Of a stretch of 64,000 bases of DNA, positions 1 to 14,300 are shown one piece after another (within the stretch, counting starts at the first letter, position 1; the number at the start of each line of letters is the position of its first letter). The stretch is from Asterias rubens (taxonomy: Eukaryota > Echinodermata > Asteroidea > Forcipulatida > Asteriidae): the NCBI RefSeq assembly GCF_902459465.1, contig NC_047063.1, positions 7,191,343 to 7,255,342 of the forward strand, written 5' to 3'. Position numbers and translations under genes: made by a program. Under the pieces are notes generated by a model. That model did not search any database. It saw nothing but the letters and a program-made list of their open reading frames with translations, and was not told where the DNA came from.

Positions 1-784
1 AAAACTTTATAGTAACGTCGCAATATCGATACAAGAGGTAGACAACATTGCCAAAAAGAAAATGTACAAACAATATTATAGTCGTTCAATTTTGTTCCAA
101 TTTGTTCTTAATTTTAAAAAATCTGACAAAATTAGGTCATTTTTCTGTGTAAACAATGGCGAACATAAGATGGAATAATTAGTTCTTTTCCAATCTCATA
201 CGTGACAGCTAGATAACCCAGCTTCTATGCGCCGGAACATTTATATAGAGGTCGGTGGTTGCGAAGCCCGCTCTATTGTAATTTGTTTTTTTTGTCAACC
301 CCAAATCATTTCAAAATATTACACAGATTGTTCTTAGATTGTATCTTAAACTTGGGTGTGATCCCTGGCAACGAAAGCTGTTCTATGGCTTCTAAATGGC
401 ACCGAATAACGACATTGAAATAATAATAGGAGACCGCCAACATAGGGCTAGATAGCTCAGTTGGTAAGTTTTTCTTTTTTCAATTCCAAACCATTTATAA
501 TTTAACCAGTCAGTTTCCCTCGTGGTCATTAAAACCTAATCAAGAGACAAAAATAGGCTCTAATAATTAGAAGCAAAAACAAAAGACATTGAAATTATAG
601 ATAATGAATAAAACAAACTTGCTGTGGCGGGTGAGTAGATACAAAGCCAACGTGAAACGAAGATAAACACTTTTGTATGATTTACAAATTTACATAAAAA
701 GACAAACCGATCATTCTAATATCAACATCGGTGTTCTGTTCATCCTTTAACATTAACACGTGACAACGAAACAATCGGTAAGCT
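1..784. other. No gene seen; tRNA-like fragment
   Basis: AT-rich sequence. At 446-468 gctagatagctcagttggt looks like a tRNA box A, but it runs into a T-rich stretch with no anticodon arm or box B, so it is most likely a SINE remnant. Confidence 0.5.
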
Positions 785-1102
785 TTAAAGAAACACGCGT
801 TGCCTTGGATCCGTCGAGTTGGTCTTTGAAAAGCTTTTGAAACCGTTTGTTATGAAATGCAAACGGTAACAGTTGCACGGTTTTCATTTTACGTCGCGAA
901 GAAACACGGTCGGCCATTTGGTGTAGTCAAAATGTTTACTTCATAAACATTTTATGAAGTAAACATTTAATGGCCAATCGTGCCAATTCGAGTGACACTT
1001 TTAATATATCTTTCTAACCATATTATGCATTTCACAACAAACGGTTGCAAACGCTTTTCAAGACCAACCCGCCCGATCCAAGGCAACGTGTTCCTTTTAG
1101 GA
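785..1102. mobile_element. MITE with long terminal inverted repeats
   Basis: About 75 bases at each end are inverted copies (gttgccttggatccgtcga on the left; gcccgatccaaggcaac on the right). TTAA precedes the left end. A near-perfect 18-base palindrome sits at about 930-968. A related copy is at 51560-51900 and a half copy at 30957-31055. Confidence 0.8.
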
Positions 1103-1566
1103 AAAAAACAAGAGAGAGAATACTTTCTTTTTCACCCGAGTAATATGCATGTGATTGTTTTTTTTTTTACAGCACTCGGGAAAGTACCGAGTATACAGTG
1201 CTAGCTACGAACATCTGTGTTAGAATAATACCAAATGAAGAATGTTTTTGTTTTGTTACAATATTATACGGTTGATTGAGTTTTCTCTGGTATTTCATCA
1301 GATCATGCAGTTTTTTAATATACAAAACTATTACAAGACATGAATGATATCAATTTGCATTAATACTACATAATACAAATGACCGATAGTTTGCAGAATT
1401 ACCACAATGTGTTTTTAACGGTATAATGATACATTAATAATTTGTTTCAGCGTTCTTTGAATGTTCTAGGCCTTTGTTTTTGGGAATTCAAGTTATTACT
1501 TATGAAGTCAGAATTGTTTTTTAAATAAAAATCAATTTGTTTTTAAAAACAAGAAACACGCCGCCT

Positions 1567-1745
1567 TTCAGAGAGTATTTCAAAGAGAGTATTTCAGAGA
1601 TAATTCAGAGAGTATTTCAAAAGAGAGTATTTCAGAGATAATTCAGGGTGTTTGCTGAGAGTATTTCAGAGAGTATTTCAGAGATAATTCAGAGAGTATT
1701 TCAAAAGAGAGTATTTCAAAAGAGAGTTATTTCAGAGAGTATTTA
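1567..1745 (+). repeat. Minisatellite of gagagtatttca units
   Basis: About 13 units of gagagtatttca or gagataattca, in mixed order, downstream of SLC6-A. Units vary by one or two bases. Confidence 0.88.
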
Positions 1746-2146
1746 CATGCCAAGGTATACTATAAACTGCCTTTGAATATCTTTCCCTTAAACCACACTT
1801 CTTTTAGGATAATCGCTTCTTCAAATGATATACATTATCAGTGTAGCTTATTATGGTAGGTATTTATAACCAATAATGTTTTGGGTAACTACCAAAGGAT
1901 TACTTTTATGCAAAAGTACGGGGAACCCGAATTCACAGCGTCAATGTTGACCATTCATTACAATCGTCCACGTTTTTTTCGAAACAATATTCGATTCTAA
2001 GTAAAGCAAGAATTGCGGTGAACCCATGTAAACATTCTCTGTGAGTAGTGGTGGCTCTGAGAAGAGACGGTTTGTACTACTCGACGTTTCGGTCAGTGTA
2101 CTCCGACCGAGCTCTTGATGAGAATATTTGATTCCAATATCAAGTT

Positions 2147-2359
2147 CTACAAAGCATCATCCTCGTCCCCAATACCTACATCAACGTGTACATCTCCATT
2201 GTCTTTAGTGAAGGCTTTGTTATCGAACTCGTTCTCATGGGCGGTTATCTTCTTAACTTGTTTAGCACCCCCGGGTGATCCATCCATGCTGACGTCATCA
2301 AGTACTGGGTTTTCCTTCTCTTTTGGGAAGACTCTTGGTGTGACCATGTAACGTAGGCG
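2147..2359 (-). CDS. SLC6-A exon 12: cytosolic C-terminal tail and stop
   Basis: Residues 586-655 and a TAG stop. It starts [18 protein letters not shown], as SLC6 C-termini do after TM12. The far tail keeps FTKDNGD and VDVG in common with SLC6-B, although the middle differs. It ends Asp-Ala-Leu, which could be a class III PDZ ligand (inference only). Confidence 0.92.
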   Translation of the reverse strand, partial: RLRYMVTPRVFPKEKENPVLDDVSMDGSPGGAKQVKKITAHENEFDNKAFTKDNGDVHVDVGIGDEDDAL

Positions 2360-5300
2360 CTAGATATGAAACACCAAAATGGCACACGTTTAGTAAAGCC
2401 CCGTCGAGGGAGATTGAGAACAACTAGGGTGTTAACATTGGCACTATGGGCGTTGTCACATTATAGATAACTAAGAGTTAATAAACATTAACAAAATAAA
2501 GTGTTAAAACAACACAGGTAACTGTGTACAAATAATGTATGACAACATGCACATGCATTCAACAGTTAGCGCTTGCGGAATGGGTACTTGTGAAAAGGTC
2601 TATGGGGAACTCTCCTGAAACAGTGGACCAGTTGATGTTGTAAAATATGCTCGTGTAACACAATAATGGTTCATAAATTACCTCACTGACTGATCCTGGT
2701 GTGACAATGAAGAGGTACACGGCGTAGGAAGGAACCCACTGCATAGCGGCAACCGCCATCATCCATCCTAATATCTCACCAGAGATTGGGAAATAGTAAT
2801 CTGGACCAAATTTAGGCGCTGAATAAGCCACCAAGTTGAATATAAATATGCCCTGGGAAAAATAGGCAGACAAAAAGACAGATGTTATGAAATCGGCTGC
2901 TGGATACCTTTGATAAATGTCAAAGGTCATTTTCCTCACTTGGTGTGTACCGTCATATGCAAATCTATGAAAATTATAGGACTCAACTTGGTCATCAAAG
3001 TATCAAGGAAATAATGAAACAAAAAACACCAATGTTGCACAAGGGAGCTCGAAAAATATCCAAACTCAGTTTGACAAAATCCATACAAATTGCACTAATG
3101 ACCTTATAGATCTAAGCAGACAAACTCTTCTTTATCAGACTTCATGATATATAGCACCGGGTTCTTTTACGTGCGTTAAACACACGGGACCAACGGTTTT
3201 ATGTCCCATCCGAAAGATGGAGCATTTTCTTACTTAAAGGACTCGGGTGTCACGACTGGGACTCAAACCTAAACTCTGCCGATCACAAACACCAGAGCTT
3301 GAGTCCGTTGCTCTTAACCGCTATAGGCAAGAACACCATATAAATATTTTAGCGAGACTTAGCGTAAGATACTTACAACTGTTACGACAGGGGTAAGGAT
3401 AGCCCAGCTTATTGGCCAGAACCACCCTGGGGTGAAGGTTAACATAGTGCTGACGTCATTGTAGTATTTCTTAATACCATAGCCATACGATATTGTGATA
3501 CATTCCCAGCTTGCGACCCACAGTAGAGGCATACCACTCGCTGCATAGGAGTCCAGTAACTGGAACATGTAAATTCCACCCTAAACACAGAAGACCAAAT
3601 TCAAAAATGTTGAATTTTTGTCCTTCTTCTTCTTTTGGGGCATCTGCCTATAGATGTATAATGAACAACATATTACTGATTTTTGGGGGTCTATTGTATA
3701 GGATTTGAGGCATTGCACGGTGAGGTATCAAAATATTTGGTTTGCGGTAACAAATTGGTATTCAATTGTTATTGTTGTGTTTGTTGTTAAACATATTTTT
3801 GTTGTGATTGTAATGTTTCCACATACACCTGGAACACAATGTGGTGTAATTTTAATGCTAAAAAAAAAAAAAAAGTAAATTCATACTCATATACTCAAAT
3901 AAATATTTGTTTTTGTACAATTTATATAATAACAATTGAGACTTGTGTAGGCGCCATCAGAAAGACACTCCTGACGCATAGAAAAAGGAACTGTGCTTAT
4001 GAGCTAGGCCTATATAAGACTGAATAAGAGGGAGTGAATTCTAGTCTGAGGTTCAATGAAAGAGCATTACAGAAAAGAGATGGTCCATCAGCATGTGAAA
4101 AAGAACTGTCAAAAAAGATGATATGTCAAAATCGCAAACTTGCAAAGTGACTTCTGTATCGATTAGGTATGAGTGTACTAACTTCTCGATAGATTATCGA
4201 CAAATGGCCATAGTCTATCTGTCGACCAGAAATATAACAGAAAAAGAAATGCAAATTTGAATGGAGAGAAACTTACATCAGTGAAGCACATAAAACCAAG
4301 AAAGAAATCCACAACGCAGATACCTACGATGAAACCTGTACGTCGCTGTCTCAGTTTCAACTCGGGGAAACCATCCATAAGAGACGTAACGAATCCCTCC
4401 ACGACACAGAACTAGATATAAGGAAACAAACTCACATTAGTTCAATTCAAGTCGATATTTAATTCTGGATATATATATTCTCAACGCTCTCATGGGAGAC
4501 TTTTGAACGCTAGGTGGCAGCAGACTTACCAGGTAAAAGTTCATTGTTTACGTAGCTCTGAGCATGCGCACAATACCGAGAACAATGAATTTACCTGGTA
4601 TAGTCTGCTCATGGCACCAAGCGTTCCGAAAGTCTCCCATTAGAGCCAAACGAGAAGAGAAGATGACGAAGAAGTTTCAGTTTTAAATATAGGAGGAAAA
4701 CCCAAGAGAATTATTCCAGGGAAAAACACGCGGTCAGGTAGGGACTGAAAACCCAATCCACATGGTGCCCCCGGTGAGATTCGAACCGGGGTCCTAGTGG
4801 TAGAAGGCGGGCGAGACACAACAACACCAACTTGATTTCATACTATTTCTCATGATAAAACATTTTACTCAATTATTACATAGATACGCAAAGTATAATA
4901 AGCACAGAGGATGGAGGAAAAATAGTTAGTCTCTGCATAGAGCTGGGTCCTAGCTCTATGGTCTATGTAGACACATATAAAGAGACTATTGAGCTCTCAG
5001 ATTAAGGGCAAGGATTGTAGAAGACAACCTAGACAGACAAAATACAAACCAAAGAGACAAATAAAACATAACAAAAAATTGACTGGGTTGCTATGTAATT
5101 AACGACCAATGATACAAAGCTCCACAAAAAACTTTCCCTGGGGATTTTTAGACAGTTTCAAGCGGAAATGTCAAGAAGAGTTAGCTGTTTGATCTGCAAT
5201 GTCAAGTTCATCTGTCTTAAGAAAATGAACCTCAATTGTGTTCGTAATAATTAGGTTTTTGTTTGTAAACTATAAATTTCTGGGTACAAAGTCGACTGCT

Positions 5301-8300
5301 CTTGATGATGATACCGCTTGACGTTTGGAAATGTCAAGTTCATCAAATTCAATCATGCAGCCACAATAACTGAACCACCAGCCACAAAGAACAGAAAGGC
5401 CAGCCACAATATATCCTAGGAGAATGAAGTTAAAAATAAATCAGTCTTTGTATCAGTAACTTAATTTCTGAGAACAATTGGCTGACTGTATGTGGACTGC
5501 CTTTTTATGATGGTAACCTTTTGGCACTCGCTGGATTTTAAATGTCAAGTTTAATTATCTTATAGGAAACTGAAACTAAATAAACCAGTCTTTTTAAAAC
5601 CTTACTACTGCGTACAAGCTGTGCCTTGGTTGATATTGATAAGCCATCGTATTGTTCAATCTCCAAGTTTATTGTCAAGATTGGAAAGTAAACCGGGTTA
5701 ATCAAACTCATGGTCAATATTGGAATTAGCTAATTTGGGCTAGTAAAATTAATTGGCAAGATTTGAAAAGAAATTCTGATTGAGTCCAGATAAAAAAAAT
5801 CCAGGGTCAGAAAAGATAAAGCTGATTTTTCAGCTCGCAAGTAATTCATTCGGCGTCAGCTTGACCCATTTCTGTGTCATTTGACCCAGAGTCTGTGTCA
5901 TAATTACCCACAGATGGGTTAGGCCTCATGGACGCGGATGTGGGTTATTTTTGACATGAAGTTTGCAGAGTGCATTTTGCACTGAACATAAGACTATATA
6001 CGGCACTAATTAGGGTCAATCAATCGATTGTTGAGATAGGAATTTGTTACTTAAACCGAGTAACTAAACCAAGTCAATTAGCAAATTGGTTGCAAAGATG
6101 GGCACCGCTTAACAAAACCTAGCACTGATATTGATTGTCAATGAATTGTCAAGATGGGTACTGTAAACGGATCAATTGGTATTGCACTAAACCGGGTGAA
6201 TCATAAAAATAAGTCGGCACAAAATTCTATACGTAAAGGTAGGTTTGTTCACATACAAGCCCCTATATTAATGCATGTATTCTTCACAGAATGAAATGCT
6301 GTATTACCTGACTATCTAAGCCGAGCATGACCAACATAGCAAAGAACAAGATTGACCAGAATGGAGCTCCAGGCATCGTATTCACTGCGGTGGGATACGC
6401 AACAAACGCCAAACCAGGCCCTGAAAGTTAAATAATAGAATACAAATTAATGAATCGGCTTCAAACAATCAACACTGTGTATATCAAGTGCAAGGCTGCA
6501 TTCGGATACTGAAACCGAAACACGCAATGACAAGAACCGAATCACCAGCCACAAGAACTGAATCAAGAGCCACAATAACCCGAATTAGCAGCCAAATTTA
6601 CCGAATTACCAGCCACAAGAAAGGAATCACCAGCCACAAGAACTGAAAAACCAGCCACAAGATCCGAATCACCAGCCACAAGAACGGAATCACCCGCCGC
6701 AAGAACGGAATCACCAGCCACAAAAAAAGAATCACCAGCCACAAGAACTGAATCACTAGCCACAAGATCAGAATCACCAGCCACAAGATCAGAATCACCA
6801 GCCACAAGAACTGACCTTCACCAGTTGTGTTCCAAATATTTTGCCATTGAATCATAACAATTATGTGAACAAGTATAATTATTATACTTGAAACGTTTGA
6901 TTAGTTACTTTTAACAAACGATAGGCAGCTAACCGAATGACTAGTTTATAATAATGGAAAGGTTTGTAATAACACCATGTAATGACTATCTCTTTTACTA
7001 ACCTATGAACCACCATGTAATGACTATCTCTTTTACTAACCTATGAACCACCATGTAATGACTATCTCTTTTAAGCTACGAACCACACCAACTAGCTACG
7101 AACCACACCAACTCATTAAAATGAGTTTGTGTGGTTCATAGCTTATTTAACATCGGGCATACTTAAAGCAATCAGAGGGAAAGTGTCACATGTTCAACAT
7201 GATAAGTGCAACCATATTATTATGCATACCTTCATCAGCGACATCTTTTACGTCTACTTCTTGTATAAATGCCATGTAACCAAGAATGGCAAAGATGACG
7301 AAACCAGCGAATAGACTGGTAGCCGCATTTACAATACCTACAACAACGGTGTCTCTACATCGAGAAAAAAAACATGCAGTACAGAAAGAATTAGGAACTC
7401 AATTAAAATGACAAAACTGCCCCCGTGAAGCTTGTTAAAATTGTATGGTGTGTCGTGGCCTAACGGTTAAGAAAACCAGACTCAAACTATTTATTATGGT
7501 GTTTCTAATCAGCTGATTGTGGGTCCGAGTAATAGTCGTGACACCTGTGTCCTTAAGCAAGACACTTAAACCATGAGGTTTCTTCCTTCGGATGGGACGT
7601 AAAGTCGTTGGTCCCGTGTGTTGTGTAATGCACGTTAAACAACCAGTGCGTTTATCGAAAAGAGAAGGGGTTCTCCCCTGTGTTCCTGGTTTGATAGGCA
7701 GAATATTGTGCTACACAGCACCCTGTAAACTATTACATGGTGCTATGTAAAAGGAGTAGATCCCACACTATTCAAACGTAATCCCACATCTAAGCAGAAA
7801 AATACTGTATGTTGAAGCGCCTTGAGTGTCACTGCGTGACAGATACGCGCGCTATATAAGACACCACTATTATTATTATTAAGTTAAAATTTGTTTTTCT
7901 GGTAGTTTGGTTTTTATTGTTGCAATATACTTACATAAGTGAGTTATTCCGGTAGGGGTTGTAGCTACCGAGTGAGATGAGAGAACCAATACCAACACCG
8001 TACGAGAAGAAGATCTGCGTCGCTGCATCCACCCATACCTACAGAAAGAAATATGAAGATACCATGTAAGCTCAACAGAAATGGTATTCATTAACACAAA
8101 CTAACGCTGCCATTTTGACTATACGTCTTTATTTATTTTTTTATTTTTTGAGTATAATTATGTCCGTAGTTCCAAAACAACATCACTCGACGTCATTCTT
8201 GGATCCTTTTACTTAAAAAATATCAATTAGCATAAAACTTACTAGAAACGAGCGACGGAGAGCTGTTAAAAGTATAACATTCAAACGGCTCCCTCTGGAG

Positions 8301-11300
8301 AAATGTGGTTTTTGAGAAAGAGGTATTTTCTCACTCAAATATTAAAAGACTTCTGGCATGAAGCCTTTTTAAGGCATCTGAAAGCACACAAATTTGTTCA
8401 ACAAGGGTGTTTTGTTCTTGCAACTTCGATGACGAGTTACTGATTCCAAATTTTCACAGATTTGTTATTGTGCGTGGTCTTTACTTACCGCTGGTTCCGT
8501 CAGCTTATCAAAGGTTGGAGTGACATAATAAATGATACCAGCCGTTGAGCCTTCCAGGAGGAGTCCATTGATGAGAAGAATCAAAAGGATGACGTAAGGA
8601 ATAAGAGCCGTAAACCAGACGATCTAGACATCAACAGAAATCAAGATTAGATAATTCAATTCAATTCAGGAAACGTCAATACTCTCATTTGAAGAATATC
8701 GACAGCTACATGTATTACGGAGTAAAGAAAAACATATCATTGGGGTAACAGTAACCATAAATGAATAAATATAGTACGGGGCCGTTTGGGGTCGCATGAG
8801 CTTGTTAACAACAGTCAGACAAACAAGACACAAGAAACCAGACAGACAGGTAAACATACAAAATGGCAGATGAACGTAAGATATGACACAACAAGTTCGT
8901 AACACAAGCGACAAGATGGCAGAACAGTTTAATATAAAAAATAGATAAGACAAGTATTGAAGAGGTGGGTGTGGTTCAATTACATATGATGGGAACCTAA
9001 GATTCATAATGGGAGATAGCATCATTTTTTAAAGAAGACTTAAAGATAACTATTAAAAAAATTATAAGCTTCCATTGCTTTAATTTTGTTTTTATGAGAG
9101 ATCACCTAACTTCACGAGGCTACACGGCCCATTCAAGGTGAGGTCGACACTAATTCTACTGATTATGGCTCTTGACCCAAATCACTTGCCAACAGGAGCA
9201 CATTGCCACCTACTACTGGGCTGAAACAGGAATACCCCCCTCCACCCCCTTCACACTGTAACATGTGGTATCATCCACTAGGAGCCTGGCTGGTACAGCA
9301 GCATTTTCTGTGCATGCATGTTTATGCACGCTTACTACAGGCTTTATACAATTGAGCCCTGTACTTTTTAGCTGAAGCGACTTTAGCAACTCTATCCATT
9401 CCTAATTTTCTTTAAGATTTCCAACCCCAAAAAATGTAGGCAGGATTTTATTCAGGTTTAAATAAACTTCCTTAATGGGATACTTTGGAACGCTAGATTG
9501 CAGCAGACTTTAATGCCAGGTTAAATGTCACAGACCTTAACGCAATCTCGGTAAACGCGATCAAGTTATCGCTAGCTAGACACATGCAAGCATGTACCTC
9601 ATTCAACAGAAGCGCTTGCCATAGAGTTATTATATAACTTTACGGCGCTTGCGCATTGGGTATTTACAATGATTTCACCTGGTAAGTCTGCTGCCACCTA
9701 GCGTTCCAAAAATCCCCAATTTGTGCAATTATATTTACCTTTCCAGTGGTTTTGACACCTTTCCAGATACAGAGGAAAGTTAAGACCCAAGCGAGAGCGA
9801 GGCATCCAAGGAGATCCCATCGAAGGCCTCCAATCTCATCAAAGCCTGAGCTGACGTGTAGAACTCTCCTCCTATCAAAGAATTACAGCCATATTATAAA
9901 CAAGTTATTTATTTATTATTCAATGAAAGCTGGTGACCACCAGCTCAATGTTTGTTTGATTTGCCAGGAGATCGTGAAATGTAATAAAAACAGAGAGTTG
10001 AAAGACACCATCTACCGGGATGTTGACCTTTAGATTTTGGACGCGGTGGGGCCTACAGAAATTTGTATAAGATTATGTAAACAACATCCAACGTATGAAT
10101 TTCTGCAGTTTCTCAGAAGGATGTAGACCTATTTGTTACATTCCATAAACAAAAATCGTTTTCAAAAAAATATATACTTATGTAGGCCTACATACACTGG
10201 GCGAGAGGACAGACTGCAAGAAACAACTGTAAGAATTTTAGTGATTTCAATTATTTCTCCACATTTGAAAGTAATTTCTGATACAATAAAACGACAACGG
10301 CATTAGCCTATTTGAGATATGGTTGGTTTTGGTGTATACAGACAAATTTTCCAATCCTCAACATATCTCGAAATTGCTGATTGTCATGTTATAAGATTTA
10401 CGGAGTCCCTTGAGTGCCACTTACTCCCAGTACTGCTCTGCTGCCGACTCTCCAAGCTTCTTCGGCAGTAGAGACCCGTTCGTAGACAGGAAGAACTCTT
10501 TCCTTACGTCACTCGGCAAAGTTGCCTGAAGTTCAAGTTCGCTGCAGAACTCATTGTTCCAATAATTTCTACAGTCGTTCCAAGGCAATACGGACGTGAA
10601 AGAAACAAACATGTAGAAGAGAGACCACGACACGATGATGATGTAGTACACGTTCAGCATGGCAGCGATTGTGGCGGCGGCCAGACCAACACCTGAGTGT
10701 ACAAAGAGTGATTAAAGTAACGAGGATGGCTTCTGCTCCGATTAAAAATAGCACCTTTTTATAAATTTATGTTGGCCTTGCGGGCGTTGTACGAGCTAGG
10801 TCAAGGTGAGACACTAAAAAAGAGCAAGTATAAACATTATACGCTTAGTATTCAACGTTTTTTTAAGGAAGTATGAAACATATTCCTTTACATAGGTGAT
10901 ATGGCGCAATATGCTGCCAATCAAGTCAGGAACACCGGGCCAAACACCCTTCTGTTTACGATAAGTACACTGGGCTCTTTTACGTGAGTTATACACAACA
11001 CACGGGACCAACGGCTTTACGTACCACCCGAAGGACGCAGCAATAATGATCAAGTGTCATGATTAAGGACATAAATGTCACGACCGGGACTCGAACCCAC
11101 ACTCTGCAGATCAGAAACACCGGAGCTTGAGTTCGGTGCTCTTAAACCACTCTGCCACGACACGCTAAATGGACATGCCTACTTGAAATGTCCGGTTTAC
11201 ACAATGATTTTGGTGATGTAATACAAAGTTGCAAATACTGACAGAGGATTGAAATCTTACCTTTAATGGCTGGGAATATATCCCATGTTCCGATACCTCC

Positions 11301-14300
11301 CGTCTGCAGCATTTGTCCCAAAGTAACTTCCATGAAAAACATTGGAACTCCACACATCGCCAAAGACACGAAGTATGGAATGAGAAATGCTCCTGTAGTC
11401 AACAAAGACAAAAAATGTTATTAATAGTTAATTCAGTTTTTGTAAAGTAGGATTTGAAAATGTTCATGGTGAAAACACGATAAGTAAGGTTGGCGGTAAC
11501 ACCATGTAATGATAATGTCTATTTGAGTCGATGTGGTTCTGAAAAGAACCGTTTGTCTCAACTCGATCTGTCTGCTCTGATCGTCTTCTGAAGAAATGAA
11601 AAAAAGAATTTGCAATCAAATATTTTACTCAAGCAGCAACTAAAACGTTACCTTTTGGTTTGCATTACTTTTGGTAATATACCGATGTGACATTGTTTAT
11701 CAAACTATTCCGAATAATTATTCAGTTATAAAAAGTTAAAAGGAAAGACAATAGCAGATGAGCGATAGAGGTTGAGAGGTTTAGTGAGTTTCGGTTTTCA
11801 GCGTTGTTGGTGTGGTATTTATTTTAGTATTGTTGGTAATGTCGTGTCTCTTTAATCATACATGTATCCGTGCGTCTTTGTCCATTTTACTGCAGTTGGT
11901 AAGACACTGCTCTAGAACTGCAAGGGTCGTGTGTTCGAATCCCATCCGAGTAACATGCCTGCGATATTGTTTCACATGATTCGGAAAAGTACTGAGTAAA
12001 CAGTGCTAACACACATCGGTGTATGGGTAAAAACCAAAATTAATATTCTTTATCCCCGATGCAAATTTAACATCTCTTGTAAAATAACCTTTGTTTACAA
12101 TAAGTGTGACCTTGTACATTCCACTGCTTTTCAGGCAGGCAGGACACTGCACGGGTCATATGGGAAAGTTTAAATCTGTTGTCTTAATTTCCACATAAAT
12201 CCAGGAGTTATGAAAGTAAAAGCTGGACTAGTTTTGAGATGTGCCCCTTTTCATCATATCAGAAGTTGATAAGAAAAATAGACATTGCAATATCCATAAA
12301 TTAATATAAGATTTCATGTTTTCTTCCTTTAGGCCGTGTACATACAGGAAGTCCAGGCTCGGTGGCTCTTTTGTAAACATGTGATGTCATGTAGGAAAGG
12401 TGGAATCCGAACCCGTCTTCGGCGTCGAAGATTCAACCCAGCACTGCCATCAATTATTACAGGTAATGCACGATCCCTTTGCAACAAACTTGATGAGCTA
12501 TCTGCAAACACTAACTAATTGAATACAGAGATTGCAGCATGATGTGTTTCAGCGAAACATGGTTTAAAGACAGTAACATTGATACAAATATTGATGGCCT
12601 TTTCTGTAAACGTATGGATAGGTCCCCTGAAACCGGAAAGTTATCGGGCGGAGGTGTGTGTATCTACATTAATCAAAGATGGTGCAACAACATTTGTGTC
12701 AAACAAAGCCATTGTTCACCCGATGTTGAGTATATTACTGTGGGACTTAGACCATTCTACCTTCCGAGAGAGTTTCCCCAGATATTTGTCACCGTTGTAT
12801 ATATCCAGCCAAAAGCAGACAGTGCTACTGCATCTTCTATCCTTGCTCAACATGTTCAAGAACTGGAAAAGAAATCCCCAGATGCTGTCAAACTCATTAT
12901 GGGTGACTTTAACGAATGTGATTTAAAGCATGTGATGCCTCACTACCACTAGTATGTAAATATTCCTACTAGGGGACATGGTACCCTGGACAAATGTTAT
13001 GGGAACATACCCGATGCTTATAAACCATACAGTAGAGCACCGCTCGGAAAGTCGGATCATGACATGATATATCTTCTCCCAAAATATAAACAAAAACTGA
13101 AGCAAAACAAACTTGCTATAAAAAAGATCAGGAGCTTTAATCAAGAGACACGGAAACTCTACGCAGCTGTTTTGATTGCACAGACTGGGATGTTTTGTTT
13201 TCTTCCAACTCAATTGAAGAATCTACTGATATAATCACCGAGTACATCAAGTTTTGTGAGGACTGTATTGTACCAGAAAAAGTTATCAAGACTTTTCCAA
13301 ACAACAAACCATGGATGACAAAAGACATAAAAGAACTCATCAACAGGAAACATATGGCGCACATAAATAACAATCTTCAAGACAAACGCAAACTACAAAA
13401 AGAAATCAACCATCTCGTCAAACAATGCAAGAAAAATTATGCCCGGAAAATCGAACATAAATTCGGAAAAGGCGACCACAAGAGTGCTTGGGAGGGATTG
13501 AAAGTCATCACAGGATTTGGCGTCCGCAATAAGTCGGAGATACCACAAGGTGATCTGAATTTATTTGTTAACGACCTCAACCAATTTTATGGCCGGTTTG
13601 ATCGCAATAACAGTACAAATGGAGATGAAAACCACACCAAGCTGTGCATGAAGTTGGGCTCACAGGGAAAAGCATCTGAGAGAATCGTCCTTACTACCGG
13701 TCAAGTTGAAAAGTCCCTCAAATCGATTAGGACAAACAAATCTGCAGGACCAGATGTGATCCGCGGTAAGATTTTAAAAGCGTGTCACAAAGAGCTTGCA
13801 GGAGTCTTTCAACGATTATTCCAATGGTCTTTAGACACTTATACAATCCCCAGTCTATGGAAATCCTCAACAGTCATTGCAATTCCCAAGATACTGAAGC
13901 TAGCTGTTCTCTATGACTATAGACCGGTTGCCCTCACACCTATTGTGATGAAATGCTTTGAACGGGTCATCAAAGGTATTCTGCTCAACGAAACAAGAAA
14001 TGCAGCGGACCCTTTTCAGTTTGCCTATCGTGCGCATCGTGGTGTGGATGATGCAATTATGACATTATTGCATAACATTTACGGGCACATTGACAATTGT
14101 AAAAGCTATGTACGTACATTATTTATTGACTTTTCCTCTGCCTTTAACACAATAAGGCCACAGTCTCTTTTGTATAAATTACTGCATTTGAAAGTTAACC
14201 CACACCTTGCCCTCTCGATTAATGATTTTTTACTGCAGCGACCACAAAAGGTCAGATTTTCAGGTGTTAGCTCTGATGTCGCACACTTAAGCACTGGAGT

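Noticed and set aside
440..475. tRNA-like start gctagatagctcagttggt
   Set aside because: Only box A is present; no anticodon stem or box B follows.
3839..4027. Short open frame with a Lys run
   Set aside because: Arises from an A-run inside SLC6-A intron 9; no domain.
6563..6855. Two long minus-strand open frames with repeated VAGDS and LWLVI peptides
   Set aside because: They are translations of the 21-base minisatellite. The unit length is a multiple of three, which keeps frames open without coding.
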